From an uncultured Alistipes sp. (GTDB taxonomy: Bacteria > Bacteroidota > Bacteroidia > Bacteroidales > Rikenellaceae): DNA of 64,000 nt. Where the stretch lies: assembly GCA_944321955.1 (NCBI GenBank), contig CALUNG010000010.1, positions 1-64,000 on the forward strand. The letters run 5' to 3'. Under the pieces are notes generated by a model. The model was not told where the DNA came from and did not search any database. It saw nothing but the letters and a program-made list of their open reading frames with translations. A program made the position numbers and the translations under genes. Shown here piece by piece: positions 42,644 through 50,908 of this stretch (the first letter of the stretch is position 1; each line of letters starts with the position of its first letter).

Positions 42644-44677
42644 ATGAAAACTGATAAATCCAAACTTCAGCGGGCTGCGGACAATATCCGCGTACTCGCG
42701 GCATCGATGGTCGAGAAGGCCAAATCGGGTCACCCGGGCGGAGCCATGGGCGGAGCCGATTTCGTCAACGTGCTGTTTGCCGAATACCTTCGTTACGATC
42801 CCGATGACATGAAATACCCCTTCCGCGATCGATTCTTCCTCGATCCGGGCCACATGTCGCCGATGCTCTATTCGGTGCTTGCGCTTGCGGGCAACTATAC
42901 GATGGAGGATCTGGCCTCGTTCCGCCAGTGGGGCAGCATAACTCCCGGCCATCCCGAGGTCGACGTGATGCACGGCGTGGAGAATACGTCGGGACCTTTG
43001 GGACAGGGGCACGCCATGGGAGTGGGAGCCGCTCTTGCCGAGCGTTTCCTTGTGGCCCGCTTCGGAGAGTGGATGTCGCACAAGACATATATCTATATCT
43101 CGGACGGTGCCGTGCAGGAGGAGATTTCGCAGGGCGTTGGCCGCATAGCCGGCAATCTGGGACTGCACAACGTGATCATGTACTACGACTCGAACAACGT
43201 GCAGCTCTCGACCAAGGTCGACGAGGTCGATACCGAGGATGTCGGAGCCAAGTACCGTGCATGGAACTGGAACGTCATCGAGATATGCGGTAACGACATC
43301 GACCAGATACGCGGAGCACTCGATGCTGCTCTCGGCGAGACGGAGCGTCCTACCATCATCATCGGCAAGACGGTGATGGGCAAGGGTGCCGTTGCTGCCG
43401 ACGGTACGAGCTTCGAGGACAGGGTCTCGACGCACGGACAGCCTCTGTCGGCTGCCGGAGCCGATTATGCGGCTACGGTGAAGCACCTTGGCGGCGATCC
43501 CGAAAATCCGTTCTGCATCTTCGAGGAGAGTGCCGAGATATATGCGGCGCGTCGTGAGGAGTTGCGCGCGATAATCGCCGAACGCAAGGCCGAAGAGCAG
43601 AAGTGGCGTTCGGAGAACAAGGATCTGGCCCGCAAACTCGACATGTTCCTCGCGGGCGAGATACCTCCCATCGACTACAAGAACATAGAACTCAAGTCCG
43701 ATACGGCGACACGTGCCGCTTCGGCCACTATGTTGTCCGTATATGCCGACAAGATCGAGAACATGATCGTCGCATCGGCCGACCTGAGCAACTCGGACAA
43801 GACCGACGGGTACCTCAAGAAGACCAAGGCCTTCTCGAAGGGCGACTTTACGGGCAAGTTCTTCCAGGCGGGCGTGTCGGAGCTTACGATGGCCTGCATG
43901 ATGAACGGTATGGCGCTGCATGGCGGCGTAATTCCGGCATGCGGTACATTCTTCGTCTTCTCGGACTATATGAAACCGGCGGTTCGTCTGTCGGCACTCA
44001 TGCACCTGCACGTGATCTATATCTGGACACACGACTCGTTCCGTGTGGGTGAGGACGGTCCTACGCATCAGCCCGTCGAGCACGAGGCTCAGATACGTCT
44101 GATGGAGCATCTGCGCAACCACAAGGGTGAGCGTTCGATGGTCGTACTGCGTCCGGCCGATGCCGAAGAGACTGTTGCGGCATGGAAGGTGGCCGTCGAG
44201 GAGAAACGTCCTGTCGCTCTTATACTCTCGCGCCAGAACATCAAGAGCCTGCCGGCTTTGGGCCTTAATCGCCGCGAAGAGGCGATGCAGCTCACCAAGG
44301 GCGCCTACATCGTTGCCGACAAGGCAAAACCGAGCGTGGTGATGATCGCATCGGGTTCCGAGGTCTCGACTCTGATCGAGGGTGCCGAGCTTCTCGGCAA
44401 GGAGGGCATTGCGGTCCGAGTAGTCAGCGTTCCGAGCGAAGGCCTGTTCCGCGATCAGCCAAAATCGTATCAGGAGAACGTTCTGCCCGAAGGTATCGTA
44501 CGTTACGGCCTGACGTCGGGACTGCCCGTTACGTTGCTCTCGCTTGTCGGCGATCTCAATGCCATACACGGCCTCGACCACTTCGGCTATTCTGCTCCCT
44601 ACAAGGTGCTCGATGCCGAATTCGGCTACAACGGCGAGACTGTCTGCAAGGAGGTCAAGACTCTGCTCGGCAAATAG
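42644..44677 (+). CDS. tkt: Transketolase
   Basis: A 677-residue thiamine-diphosphate enzyme of the pentose phosphate pathway that moves two-carbon units between sugar phosphates. It has the N-terminal GHPGGAMGGADF and GPLGQGHAMGVGAA blocks, the cofactor-binding GDGAVQEE-type segment (here SDGAVQEEISQGV), and the second-domain THDSFRVGEDGPTHQPVEH. The C-terminal domain binds no cofactor. Length and motifs are normal. It is a single-gene unit ending in a clear terminator. Confidence 0.95.
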   Translation: MKTDKSKLQRAADNIRVLAASMVEKAKSGHPGGAMGGADFVNVLFAEYLRYDPDDMKYPFRDRFFLDPGHMSPMLYSVLALAGNYTMEDLASFRQWGSITPGHPEVDVMHGVENTSGPLGQGHAMGVGAALAERFLVARFGEWMSHKTYIYISDGAVQEEISQGVGRIAGNLGLHNVIMYYDSNNVQLSTKVDEVDTEDVGAKYRAWNWNVIEICGNDIDQIRGALDAALGETERPTIIIGKTVMGKGAVAADGTSFEDRVSTHGQPLSAAGADYAATVKHLGGDPENPFCIFEESAEIYAARREELRAIIAERKAEEQKWRSENKDLARKLDMFLAGEIPPIDYKNIELKSDTATRAASATMLSVYADKIENMIVASADLSNSDKTDGYLKKTKAFSKGDFTGKFFQAGVSELTMACMMNGMALHGGVIPACGTFFVFSDYMKPAVRLSALMHLHVIYIWTHDSFRVGEDGPTHQPVEHEAQIRLMEHLRNHKGERSMVVLRPADAEETVAAWKVAVEEKRPVALILSRQNIKSLPALGLNRREEAMQLTKGAYIVADKAKPSVVMIASGSEVSTLIEGAELLGKEGIAVRVVSVPSEGLFRDQPKSYQENVLPEGIVRYGLTSGLPVTLLSLVGDLNAIHGLDHFGYSAPYKVLDAEFGYNGETVCKEVKTLLGK

Positions 44678-44701
44678 TGTCGGGTAGCAATATACTGATG
44701 C

Positions 44702-44734
44702 AAGGTGCGGAACGGTAGTTCCGCACCTTTTTTA
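44702..44734 (+). terminator. Terminator of transketolase
   Basis: A 12-bp perfect stem (44702-44713 with 44718-44729) around GGTA, followed by TTTTT. Confidence 0.9.
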
Positions 44735-44741
44735 TGCAATG

Positions 44742-44778
44742 AAAAAGGGCCGTACCGGTGCGAGGTACGACCCTTTTT
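44742..44778 (-). terminator. Terminator of metK
   Basis: AAAAAGGG-C-CGTACC (44742-44756) pairs with GGTACG-A-CCCTTTTT (44764-44778) with one mismatch. It lies 20 bases after the metK stop and could also act on plus-strand transcripts. Confidence 0.8.
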
Positions 44779-44797
44779 GTGCAGGACAATGGTTGTG

Positions 44798-46048
44798 TCA
44801 GAGTCCGAACTCCTTCCTGAGCATGTCGACGGCATCGAGTTTCTCCCATCCGAAGAACTCGATTTCGCGCTCTACCTCCTTGCCGTCGCGGAACAACTTT
44901 ACCGTCTTGGTGTACGGGCGGTTGCCGAAGTGCCCGTACGAAGCCGTAGCTTCGAATATCGGGTTCTTCAGGCCGAACTCGCGAACGATGCTTGCAGGAC
45001 GCAGGTCGAACAGACGCCCTATGCGCTCGGCTATCTCGCCGTCGCTGACGTTCGTATGATTCGTTCCGTAGGTGTTGACGTAGATCGAGAGCGGTTCGGC
45101 TATGCCGATGGCATATGATACCTGAACCAGAATCTCGTCGGCTATGCCTGCCGCCACCATGTTCTTGGCTATGTGGCGTGCGGCGTAAGCCGCCGAACGG
45201 TCGACCTTCGACGAATCCTTGCCCGAGAAGGCGCCTCCGCCGTGTGCACCGCGACCGCCATAGGTGTCGACGATGATCTTGCGGCCCGTAAGGCCCGTAT
45301 CGCCGTGAGGACCTCCGATTACGAACTTGCCCGTCGGATTGACGTGAAGTATGTAGTCATCGCCTATGAGGTCGGCCAGATGGTCGTTGGCACGCTCCAG
45401 ACGTGCCTTTACGCGCGGTATGAGTATCGTGCGCACATCTTCCTTGATGCGCGCTGCATCCACGCAGTCGTCATGCTGCGTAGATACGACGATGGTGTGC
45501 ACGCGCAACGGTTTGCGTGTGGCGCTGTCGTATTCGATCGTCACCTGACTCTTGGCGTCGGGACGAAGATACGGCATCAGTTTGCCGTCACGGCGTATGT
45601 CCGCAAGCTCCTTGAGGATGACATGCGACAGGATGAGCGTTGCGGGCATCAACTCGCGTGTCTCGTTGCATGCATATCCGAACATTATACCCTGATCGCC
45701 TGCTCCCTGCTGCTCCTCTTCGGCACGTACGACGCCGCGGTTGATGTCGGGCGACTGCTCGTGAATGGCCGAGAGTATGCCGCAAGATGCGGCGTCGAAC
45801 TGATATTCGCTGCGGTTGTAGCCTATGCGGTTGATGACGCGCCGTGCTACATCCTGTACGTCGACATATGCCTCCGAACGCACCTCGCCGGCAACTACTA
45901 CCAGTCCGGTGGTGCAGAGCGTTTCGCACGCAACCTTCGATTCGGGGTCGCGGCGCAGGAATTCATCGAGAATTGCATCGGATATCTGATCCGAAACCTT
46001 GTCGGGGTGACCTTCGGACACCGATTCCGACGTGAATAAAAATCCCAT
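44798..46048 (-). CDS. metK: S-adenosylmethionine synthetase
   Basis: A 416-residue enzyme that makes SAM from methionine and ATP. The start at 46048 ([20 protein letters not shown]) is chosen; an in-frame ATG ten codons earlier would use the end of the leader. The family blocks [17 protein letters not shown] and [16 protein letters not shown] are intact. The gene has a long leader with a SAM-II riboswitch (46120-46170), so its own product should shut it off. It is transcribed divergently from ung. Confidence 0.97.
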   Translation of the reverse strand: MGFLFTSESVSEGHPDKVSDQISDAILDEFLRRDPESKVACETLCTTGLVVVAGEVRSEAYVDVQDVARRVINRIGYNRSEYQFDAASCGILSAIHEQSPDINRGVVRAEEEQQGAGDQGIMFGYACNETRELMPATLILSHVILKELADIRRDGKLMPYLRPDAKSQVTIEYDSATRKPLRVHTIVVSTQHDDCVDAARIKEDVRTILIPRVKARLERANDHLADLIGDDYILHVNPTGKFVIGGPHGDTGLTGRKIIVDTYGGRGAHGGGAFSGKDSSKVDRSAAYAARHIAKNMVAAGIADEILVQVSYAIGIAEPLSIYVNTYGTNHTNVSDGEIAERIGRLFDLRPASIVREFGLKNPIFEATASYGHFGNRPYTKTVKLFRDGKEVEREIEFFGWEKLDAVDMLRKEFGL

Positions 46049-46119
46049 AGTACAAACATTTAATTTGTTAAACATCAATGTAAAATGGGGTAGGATTGGC
46101 TGCTGTAATAAAAAGATGC

Positions 46120-46170
46120 TGTTTTAGCGATTTTTTATTGTGGTTGCAATCAGTCAAATCTTTCCACATT
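46120..46170 (-). promoter_or_regulatory. SAM-II riboswitch controlling metK
   Basis: The minus-strand leader matches the SAM-II (metA/SAM-alpha) aptamer. P1 pairs UGUGG (46168-46164) with CCACA (46143-46139). The conserved GAUUUGAC and UUGCAA segments lie in the P1 loop. A pseudoknot helix P2 pairs UGAUU (46152-46148) with AAUCG (46132-46128), and the hallmark GCUAAA follows at 46128-46123. P1 and P2 bases differ from the Agrobacterium aptamer while keeping the pairing. There are two extra A residues after the P1 5' strand. The aptamer begins some 16-19 bases after the predicted transcription start and about 70 bases before the metK ATG. Confidence 0.87.
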
Positions 46171-46192
46171 TCTTCTCCCTCGAAAGGGTCTG

Positions 46193-46224
46193 CAAAGATA
46201 TCGCCGTATGATGAAATATCCAAA
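46193..46224 (-). promoter_or_regulatory. Promoter of metK
   Basis: On the minus strand a -33 TTTG (rc at 46221-46224) and a perfect -7 TATCTTTG (46193-46200) are 20 bases apart. Transcription should begin near 46186-46189, giving a leader of about 140 bases that contains the riboswitch. Confidence 0.75.
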
Positions 46225-46259
46225 TATTTTGATAATTTTACACAAAATTTATCGCCCGT

Positions 46260-46922
46260 ATGCAGGTCAAGATAGCAGAAGACTGGAAGCAGATACTCGC
46301 TCCCGAATTCGACAAGCCTTATTTCGAACAACTTACCGGGTTTGTGCGCGAGGAGTATGCTACCCGTCGCATATATCCGCGCGGTTCGAACATTTTCCGT
46401 GCTTTCGACAAGTGTCCCTTCGAACGGCTCAAGGTCGTTATCATCGGTCAGGATCCGTATCACGGGCCCGGTCAGGCCAACGGGCTGTGCTTTTCGGTGG
46501 GCGACGGTGTACCTTTCCCGCCTTCGCTACAGAATATCTTCAAGGAGGTGCATGACGATACCGGTGCACCGATACCCGTTTCGGGCAATCTCGACCGCTG
46601 GGCCGAGCAGGGAGTGCTGTTGCTCAATTCGGTGCTTACGGTGCGTGAACACGAGGCGGCCTCGCACGCGAACCACGGCTGGGAGACCTTTACCGATGCC
46701 GTAGTCAAGGCCATAGCCGAGCGCAAGGAGGGTATAGTTTACATGTTGTGGGGCAGTTACGCCCAGCGCAAGGGAGCCATTGCCGATCCTTCGCGTAATC
46801 TTATCCTGAAGGCCGTGCACCCTTCTCCTCTGTCGGTTTACCGTGGATTCTTCGGCTGCCACCATTTTTCAAAGGCCAACGAATATCTGCGATCCATAGG
46901 CAAGACTCCGATAGAATGGTAG
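46260..46922 (+). CDS. ung: Uracil-DNA glycosylase
   Basis: A 220-residue family 1 enzyme that removes uracil from DNA. The water-activating motif GQDPYHGPGQANGL has Asp65, and the minor-groove loop HPSPLSVYRGFFG carries the catalytic His. FPPSLQNIFKE and NHGWETFTDAVV are also typical. The length is standard. It is divergent from metK, whose riboswitch leader and promoter fill the gap. No clear -33/-7 pair for ung was found. Confidence 0.97.
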   Translation: MQVKIAEDWKQILAPEFDKPYFEQLTGFVREEYATRRIYPRGSNIFRAFDKCPFERLKVVIIGQDPYHGPGQANGLCFSVGDGVPFPPSLQNIFKEVHDDTGAPIPVSGNLDRWAEQGVLLLNSVLTVREHEAASHANHGWETFTDAVVKAIAERKEGIVYMLWGSYAQRKGAIADPSRNLILKAVHPSPLSVYRGFFGCHHFSKANEYLRSIGKTPIEW

Positions 46923-47013
46923 GTGAGTTTCGGCGGTCTATGCCCAAGCAAACACTTCTTTGCCAAAGAGAATAAAAGGAATATTGTCGGCAAACCGTCG
47001 TCCGATGCAAAAA

Positions 47014-47052
47014 AAATAACGGTATCATCTTTCGAGGTGATACCGTTTATTT
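47014..47052. terminator. Bidirectional terminator between ung and rpoD
   Basis: AACGGTATCA (47018-47027) pairs with TGATACCGTT (47038-47047). The flanks are A-rich on the left and T-rich on the right, so it can stop both converging genes. Confidence 0.8.
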
Positions 47053-47073
47053 ATAAGCTACCGGCTCTGATTC

Positions 47074-47934
47074 CTATCCCAGATACGATTTGAGCAGTTT
47101 GCTGCGCGACGAGTGACGCAGACGGCGAATTGCCTTCTCCTTGATCTGACGTACACGCTCGCGCGTAAGGTCGAACTTCTCGCCGATCTCTTCGAGCGTC
47201 ATCTCCGAGCATCCTATGCCGAAGAAATACTTGATGATGTCGCGCTCGCGCTCGGTCAGCGTCTCAAGTGCACGATCCACTTCCGTAGCCAGCGACTCGT
47301 TGATCAGTCCGCGGTCGGCGTTGGGCGAATCGGGATTCACAAGCACGTCGAGCAGCGAGTTGTCCTCACCGTCGGCAAACGGTGCATCGACCGATATGTG
47401 GCGGCCGGCGACACGCAGCGTGTCGGTGACCTTCTCTTTAGGCAGCTCCAGCTCGGTTGCGAGCTCTTCGGGCGACGGGGTACGTTCGTGCTCCTGCTCG
47501 AAGCGGGCGAAAGCCTTGTTTATCTTGTTGAGCGAACCTACCTGGTTCAGCGGCAGACGTACTATTCGCGACTGTTCGGCCAAAGCCTGGAGGATCGACT
47601 GGCGGATCCACCACACGGCGTAGGAAATGAATTTGAAACCACGTGTTTCGTCGAATTTCTCTGCTGCCTTGATAAGTCCGAGATTGCCCTCGTTGATAAG
47701 GTCCGGCAGGCTCAAACCCTGATTCTGATACTGTTTGGCCACCGAAACCACGAAGCGCAAATTGGCTTTTGTCAGTTTCTCCAGCGCCTCCTGATCACCC
47801 TTCTTGATGCGTTGCGCGAGTTCCACCTCCTCCTCGACGGTGATGAGTTCCTCCTTGCCTATCTCCTGGAGGTACTTGTCGAGCGACGCGCTTTCGCGGT
47901 TGGTGATCGATTTCGTAATTTTTAATTGACGCAT
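47074..47934 (-). CDS. rpoD: Primary sigma factor of RNA polymerase (short Bacteroidetes type)
   Basis: A 286-residue sigma-70. Region 1.2 ([18 protein letters not shown]), the core region 2 ([31 protein letters not shown] spread over about 60-90, then [15 protein letters not shown]), region 3 and region 4 ([20 protein letters not shown]) are all present. Region 1.1 and the large non-conserved insert of E. coli RpoD are missing, as in the primary sigma of Bacteroides (sigma-ABfr). This factor is expected to read the TTTG/TAnnTTTG promoters found throughout the window. It stands alone, downstream of htrA. Confidence 0.93.
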   Translation of the reverse strand: MRQLKITKSITNRESASLDKYLQEIGKEELITVEEEVELAQRIKKGDQEALEKLTKANLRFVVSVAKQYQNQGLSLPDLINEGNLGLIKAAEKFDETRGFKFISYAVWWIRQSILQALAEQSRIVRLPLNQVGSLNKINKAFARFEQEHERTPSPEELATELELPKEKVTDTLRVAGRHISVDAPFADGEDNSLLDVLVNPDSPNADRGLINESLATEVDRALETLTERERDIIKYFFGIGCSEMTLEEIGEKFDLTRERVRQIKEKAIRRLRHSSRSKLLKSYLG

Positions 47935-47954
47935 AATTTATTTGCTCCTATCTT

Positions 47955-48016
47955 ATAAAACAATTGACTTTTACTTCGTCCAGCTGTGACATGTGCGGGC
48001 TGAAGTAAAAGTCAAT
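47955..48016 (-). terminator. Large inverted repeat, probable terminator of htrA
   Basis: A perfect 15-bp inverted repeat (47963-47977 and 48002-48016, TTGACTTTTACTTC-type arms) encloses 24 bases. On the minus strand it is followed by TGTTTTATAAG. It lies between htrA and rpoD, 25 bases after the htrA stop. The long loop is unusual for a plain terminator. Confidence 0.6.
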
Positions 48017-48041
48017 CGTATGGTTTGGCCGTTACGTCAGC

Positions 48042-49526
48042 TTACTCCACAATCACATAACTTGCGGCACGTCCGTCGGGATATATACCGTCTATGGACG
48101 AAACCTTGTCGGTTATGCGGTTCATGTCCGAAACTCCGTAGATCGCTTTGTCGTTGATGTGGGTGATGACGAATCCCTGCTTTACGCGGGCTCTCTCGAG
48201 CAGGCCTCCGCGTTTGATTCCCGCTACCTGTACTCCGCCACGTATGTCGAGCGAGCGGCACAACTTGGCGCTTGCATCGACGAACTTGCCGCCCAGGACA
48301 GCCTCCACATCCACGCTTTCGCGCGTCAGAAGTTCAGTTTTACCGGCTTTATTACGTAAAGTAACTTCAAAATGTTTCAGATCGCCATCTCTTTTTACCG
48401 ATATTTTCACCTTGTCGTTGGGACGGTGCTGTGCGATCTGCTCGGTAATGGTGGTACCGCTATCAATTTTCACGCCGTCGATGTCGACAATCACATCGCC
48501 CTTGCGTATTCCGGCTTCGGATGCCGCACCGCCTTCGATGACCGATGCCACGTATGCACCGCCTATCTCCTTGATGCCGGTATCCTTGCCCAATTCGTCG
48601 ATGAAGTTCTGGTCGACCATGCGATACGATATGCCGAGCATTGCACGCTGTACGACGCCATACTCCTTGAGGTCTACGACTACCTTGCGGACGATCGTCT
48701 CGGGAACGGCGAACGAATAGCCTATGTAGCTTCCGGTCGACGACTTGATGACGGTGTTGATGCCTACGAGTTCACCGCGCGTGTTTACCAGCGCACCACC
48801 CGAGTTGCCGGGGTTGACGGCTGCATCGGTCTGTATGAACGACTCGATACGGAACTCGTTGGGAATGACGTCGAGACGGCGGGCCTTGGCGCTGACTATG
48901 CCGGCCGTAACCGTAGAGCGCAGGTCGAAGGGCGAGCCGATGGCCAATACCCATTCACCCAGACGCAGGGCGTCGGAACTGCCGAAAGGCAGCGTCGGTA
49001 ACTTGTCGGCGTCGATCTTTATGAGCGCGATGTCCGTCGTGGGATCCGTGCCGATAACCTTGGCGTCGAACGAACGTCCGTCGTTGAGCGTTACGCGAAG
49101 CTTGGTGGCTTCGTCAACGACATGGTTGTTGGTCACGATGTAACCGTCTTCCGATATGATCACGCCAGAACCGCCGGCGCGGCGCTCCTGAACCTGCGGA
49201 CGTCCCTCATAGTATCCGCCCTGCGGAATGCCGAAAAACTCGAGGAACGGATCGTAGGAACGCTGACGCATCTCCACCTCCTGTACGGCCTCGATGTTGA
49301 CTACGGCCTTGACCGCATTCTCGGCCGCATAGGTCAGGTCGGGATATTTGTCGGCTTCGTATGCCGTGAATTGCGTACCGAGGGACGGATTGCGTTCGAC
49401 GGTACGTTCAACTACCTTTATCTCTTGGCCGTTACGGCTTATGCGTGCGACGCTCCAGGCGGTAAGGCCTCCGGCGAGTGCCGATACGGCCAATATGCCC
49501 AAAAATAAAAATGCTCTCTTTTTCAT
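48042..49526 (-). CDS. htrA: Periplasmic serine protease of the DegP/HtrA family
   Basis: A 494-residue protein when started at MKKRAFLFLGILAVSALAGG, a signal or anchor sequence; a start seven codons earlier is possible. The chymotrypsin-like domain has the triad in IVTNNHVVDEA (His), TTDIALIKID (Asp) and NPGNSGGALV (Ser). Two PDZ domains follow (AGIRKGDVIVDIDG and RARVKQGFVITHIND), as in DegP/DegQ. It should handle misfolded proteins in the cell envelope. It precedes rpoD but has a terminator between them. Confidence 0.94.
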   Translation of the reverse strand: MKKRAFLFLGILAVSALAGGLTAWSVARISRNGQEIKVVERTVERNPSLGTQFTAYEADKYPDLTYAAENAVKAVVNIEAVQEVEMRQRSYDPFLEFFGIPQGGYYEGRPQVQERRAGGSGVIISEDGYIVTNNHVVDEATKLRVTLNDGRSFDAKVIGTDPTTDIALIKIDADKLPTLPFGSSDALRLGEWVLAIGSPFDLRSTVTAGIVSAKARRLDVIPNEFRIESFIQTDAAVNPGNSGGALVNTRGELVGINTVIKSSTGSYIGYSFAVPETIVRKVVVDLKEYGVVQRAMLGISYRMVDQNFIDELGKDTGIKEIGGAYVASVIEGGAASEAGIRKGDVIVDIDGVKIDSGTTITEQIAQHRPNDKVKISVKRDGDLKHFEVTLRNKAGKTELLTRESVDVEAVLGGKFVDASAKLCRSLDIRGGVQVAGIKRGGLLERARVKQGFVITHINDKAIYGVSDMNRITDKVSSIDGIYPDGRAASYVIVE

Positions 49527-49729
49527 AACAACAAAAATTAAATTCAATTATTATCAAATCAGAGGCTAAGTCACTTCATGCAGTTATATTTTGTGTGTTT
49601 CGTTAAGACAAACGCAAGCACTTCACAAATATTGCGGAATATTTACATTTTTTGCGACAACATTTCGTTCCGGTGCCGTGTCGGCCGCGGAACACATCTG
49701 CGCAAATGGCGTATATGCTTGTGGTGATG

Positions 49730-50473
49730 TTATTTGCGGGCCTCCTCGTTGTCCTTCTCGTCGCTGAGGTCACCGTCCCAGTCGAACATCTCGAAGTCGC
49801 GTTGTCCGCCCAGACCGAAGCGCGTGTAGGTTATCGGAAGGCCTCGTTCGAGGAACATCTGTTCGTAGGCGGTCTTTACCGACAGAACCTCGTCGGCATA
49901 TCCCGAGCCGTAAATGTCGCGGTTCGATACCTCGCACGGCAGCCCGAAACGGCGTATGACGGCATCGGTGTATTCATAGAGGTGCTGCGAGTCGGTCTTG
50001 AGGTTGATGGCTCCTTCAGGGCGCAGCATGCGGGCATAACTACTGAGGAACAGCGGTGAGGTGAGGCGTTTCTTCGCGCGGCGCGTCTTGAGCTGCGGAT
50101 CGGGAAAGGTTATCCATATTTCGTCGATCTCGCCTTCGCCGAAAAACGACTCGATGAACTCGATACGCGTGCGTACGAATGCAACGTTGCGCATCTGCTT
50201 CTCGGTTGCGGTCTTGGCGCCGCGCCACATGCGCGCTCCCTTTATGTCGACGCCTATGTAGTTGCGGTCGGGATCGCGTTGCGCCAGAGCTATCGTATAT
50301 TCGCCCTTGCCGCACCCCAGTTCGAGAACTATGGGATTGTCGTTGTGGAAGAAACTCTCATGCCAATGCCCCTTGAGTGGATGGTCGCGGTGGAATATCT
50401 CTTCGAAGTCGGGCTGTATCATGCAGTCGAACGTCAGGTTCTCGGCAAAACGTCGCAGTTTGTCTTTTCCCAT
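49730..50473 (-). CDS. trmB: tRNA (guanine-N7)-methyltransferase
   Basis: A 247-residue SAM enzyme that makes m7G46 in the tRNA variable loop. The SAM site is LELGCGKGEYTIALA. DEIWITFPDPQLKTRRAKKRL is the tRNA-binding signature, and FLSSYARMLRPEGAINLKTD follows. The C-terminus carries an acidic and basic tail (DWDGDLSDEKDNEEARK) beyond the fold. It lies two bases after the GldH-like gene. The 203 bases between its stop and the htrA start hold no gene, and I see no clear promoter there. Confidence 0.95.
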   Translation of the reverse strand: MGKDKLRRFAENLTFDCMIQPDFEEIFHRDHPLKGHWHESFFHNDNPIVLELGCGKGEYTIALAQRDPDRNYIGVDIKGARMWRGAKTATEKQMRNVAFVRTRIEFIESFFGEGEIDEIWITFPDPQLKTRRAKKRLTSPLFLSSYARMLRPEGAINLKTDSQHLYEYTDAVIRRFGLPCEVSNRDIYGSGYADEVLSVKTAYEQMFLERGLPITYTRFGLGGQRDFEMFDWDGDLSDEKDNEEARK

Positions 50474-50475
50474 CT

Positions 50476-50907
50476 CTACTCCTTTGTTTCAAATGTTATT
50501 CCTATGGCTTCGATTCCGCGTTGAGGTGTGTCCGGGGTTATGCTTATGCTGTACCGGCCCGTTTGCGAGAGGCGTGACGACAGTCTGTATGGTATCTTCT
50601 CGACGGCAGAGGTGGGCGCCGGCTTGCGTTTGAGTCCGAGACGGCAAGCGAACTGCTCGCTGAAGAGCGTCGAGTCGGGAGCCTCGGTGGTGATCGTCAA
50701 CGGCAGGGTGGCCTCATGACGGTCGGCATTGTACCTTACCACCAGCGATATGTCGCGTAACGACACCGTGTCGCGGTTGTCGTAGCCGATGACCGTGCAG
50801 CTGCTCCAGTCGCCCGGATGCACATCGTTCATGACCGTCTCGACGGATGTGGTGCATCCGACCAGAATTGCGGCTGCGGCCGCGACGACTGTCGCCCTGG
50901 TAATCAT
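50476..50907 (-). CDS. gldH: GldH-like lipoprotein
   Basis: A 143-residue lipoprotein when started at the ATG at 50907, just after the ricT stop. A longer frame upstream only reads through the ricT tail in another phase. The signal is MITRATVVAAAAAILVGC. The rest (VMNDVHPGDWSSCTVIGYDN, then a beta-rich body) resembles the GldH family. GldH is needed for gliding in Flavobacterium, but homologues are common in non-gliding gut Bacteroidales. The ricT-gldH gene order supports the call. Similarity is modest in so short a protein. Confidence 0.7.
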   Translation of the reverse strand: MITRATVVAAAAAILVGCTTSVETVMNDVHPGDWSSCTVIGYDNRDTVSLRDISLVVRYNADRHEATLPLTITTEAPDSTLFSEQFACRLGLKRKPAPTSAVEKIPYRLSSRLSQTGRYSISITPDTPQRGIEAIGITFETKE

Positions 50908-50908
50908 G

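Noticed and set aside
42632..44581. 649-codon minus-strand frame opposite transketolase
   Set aside because: Antisense to an intact transketolase and of mirror-frame composition.
46068..46463. Minus-strand frame covering the metK leader and the 5' part of ung
   Set aside because: It overlaps the SAM-II aptamer and a certain gene on the other strand; the region is better explained as promoter and riboswitch.
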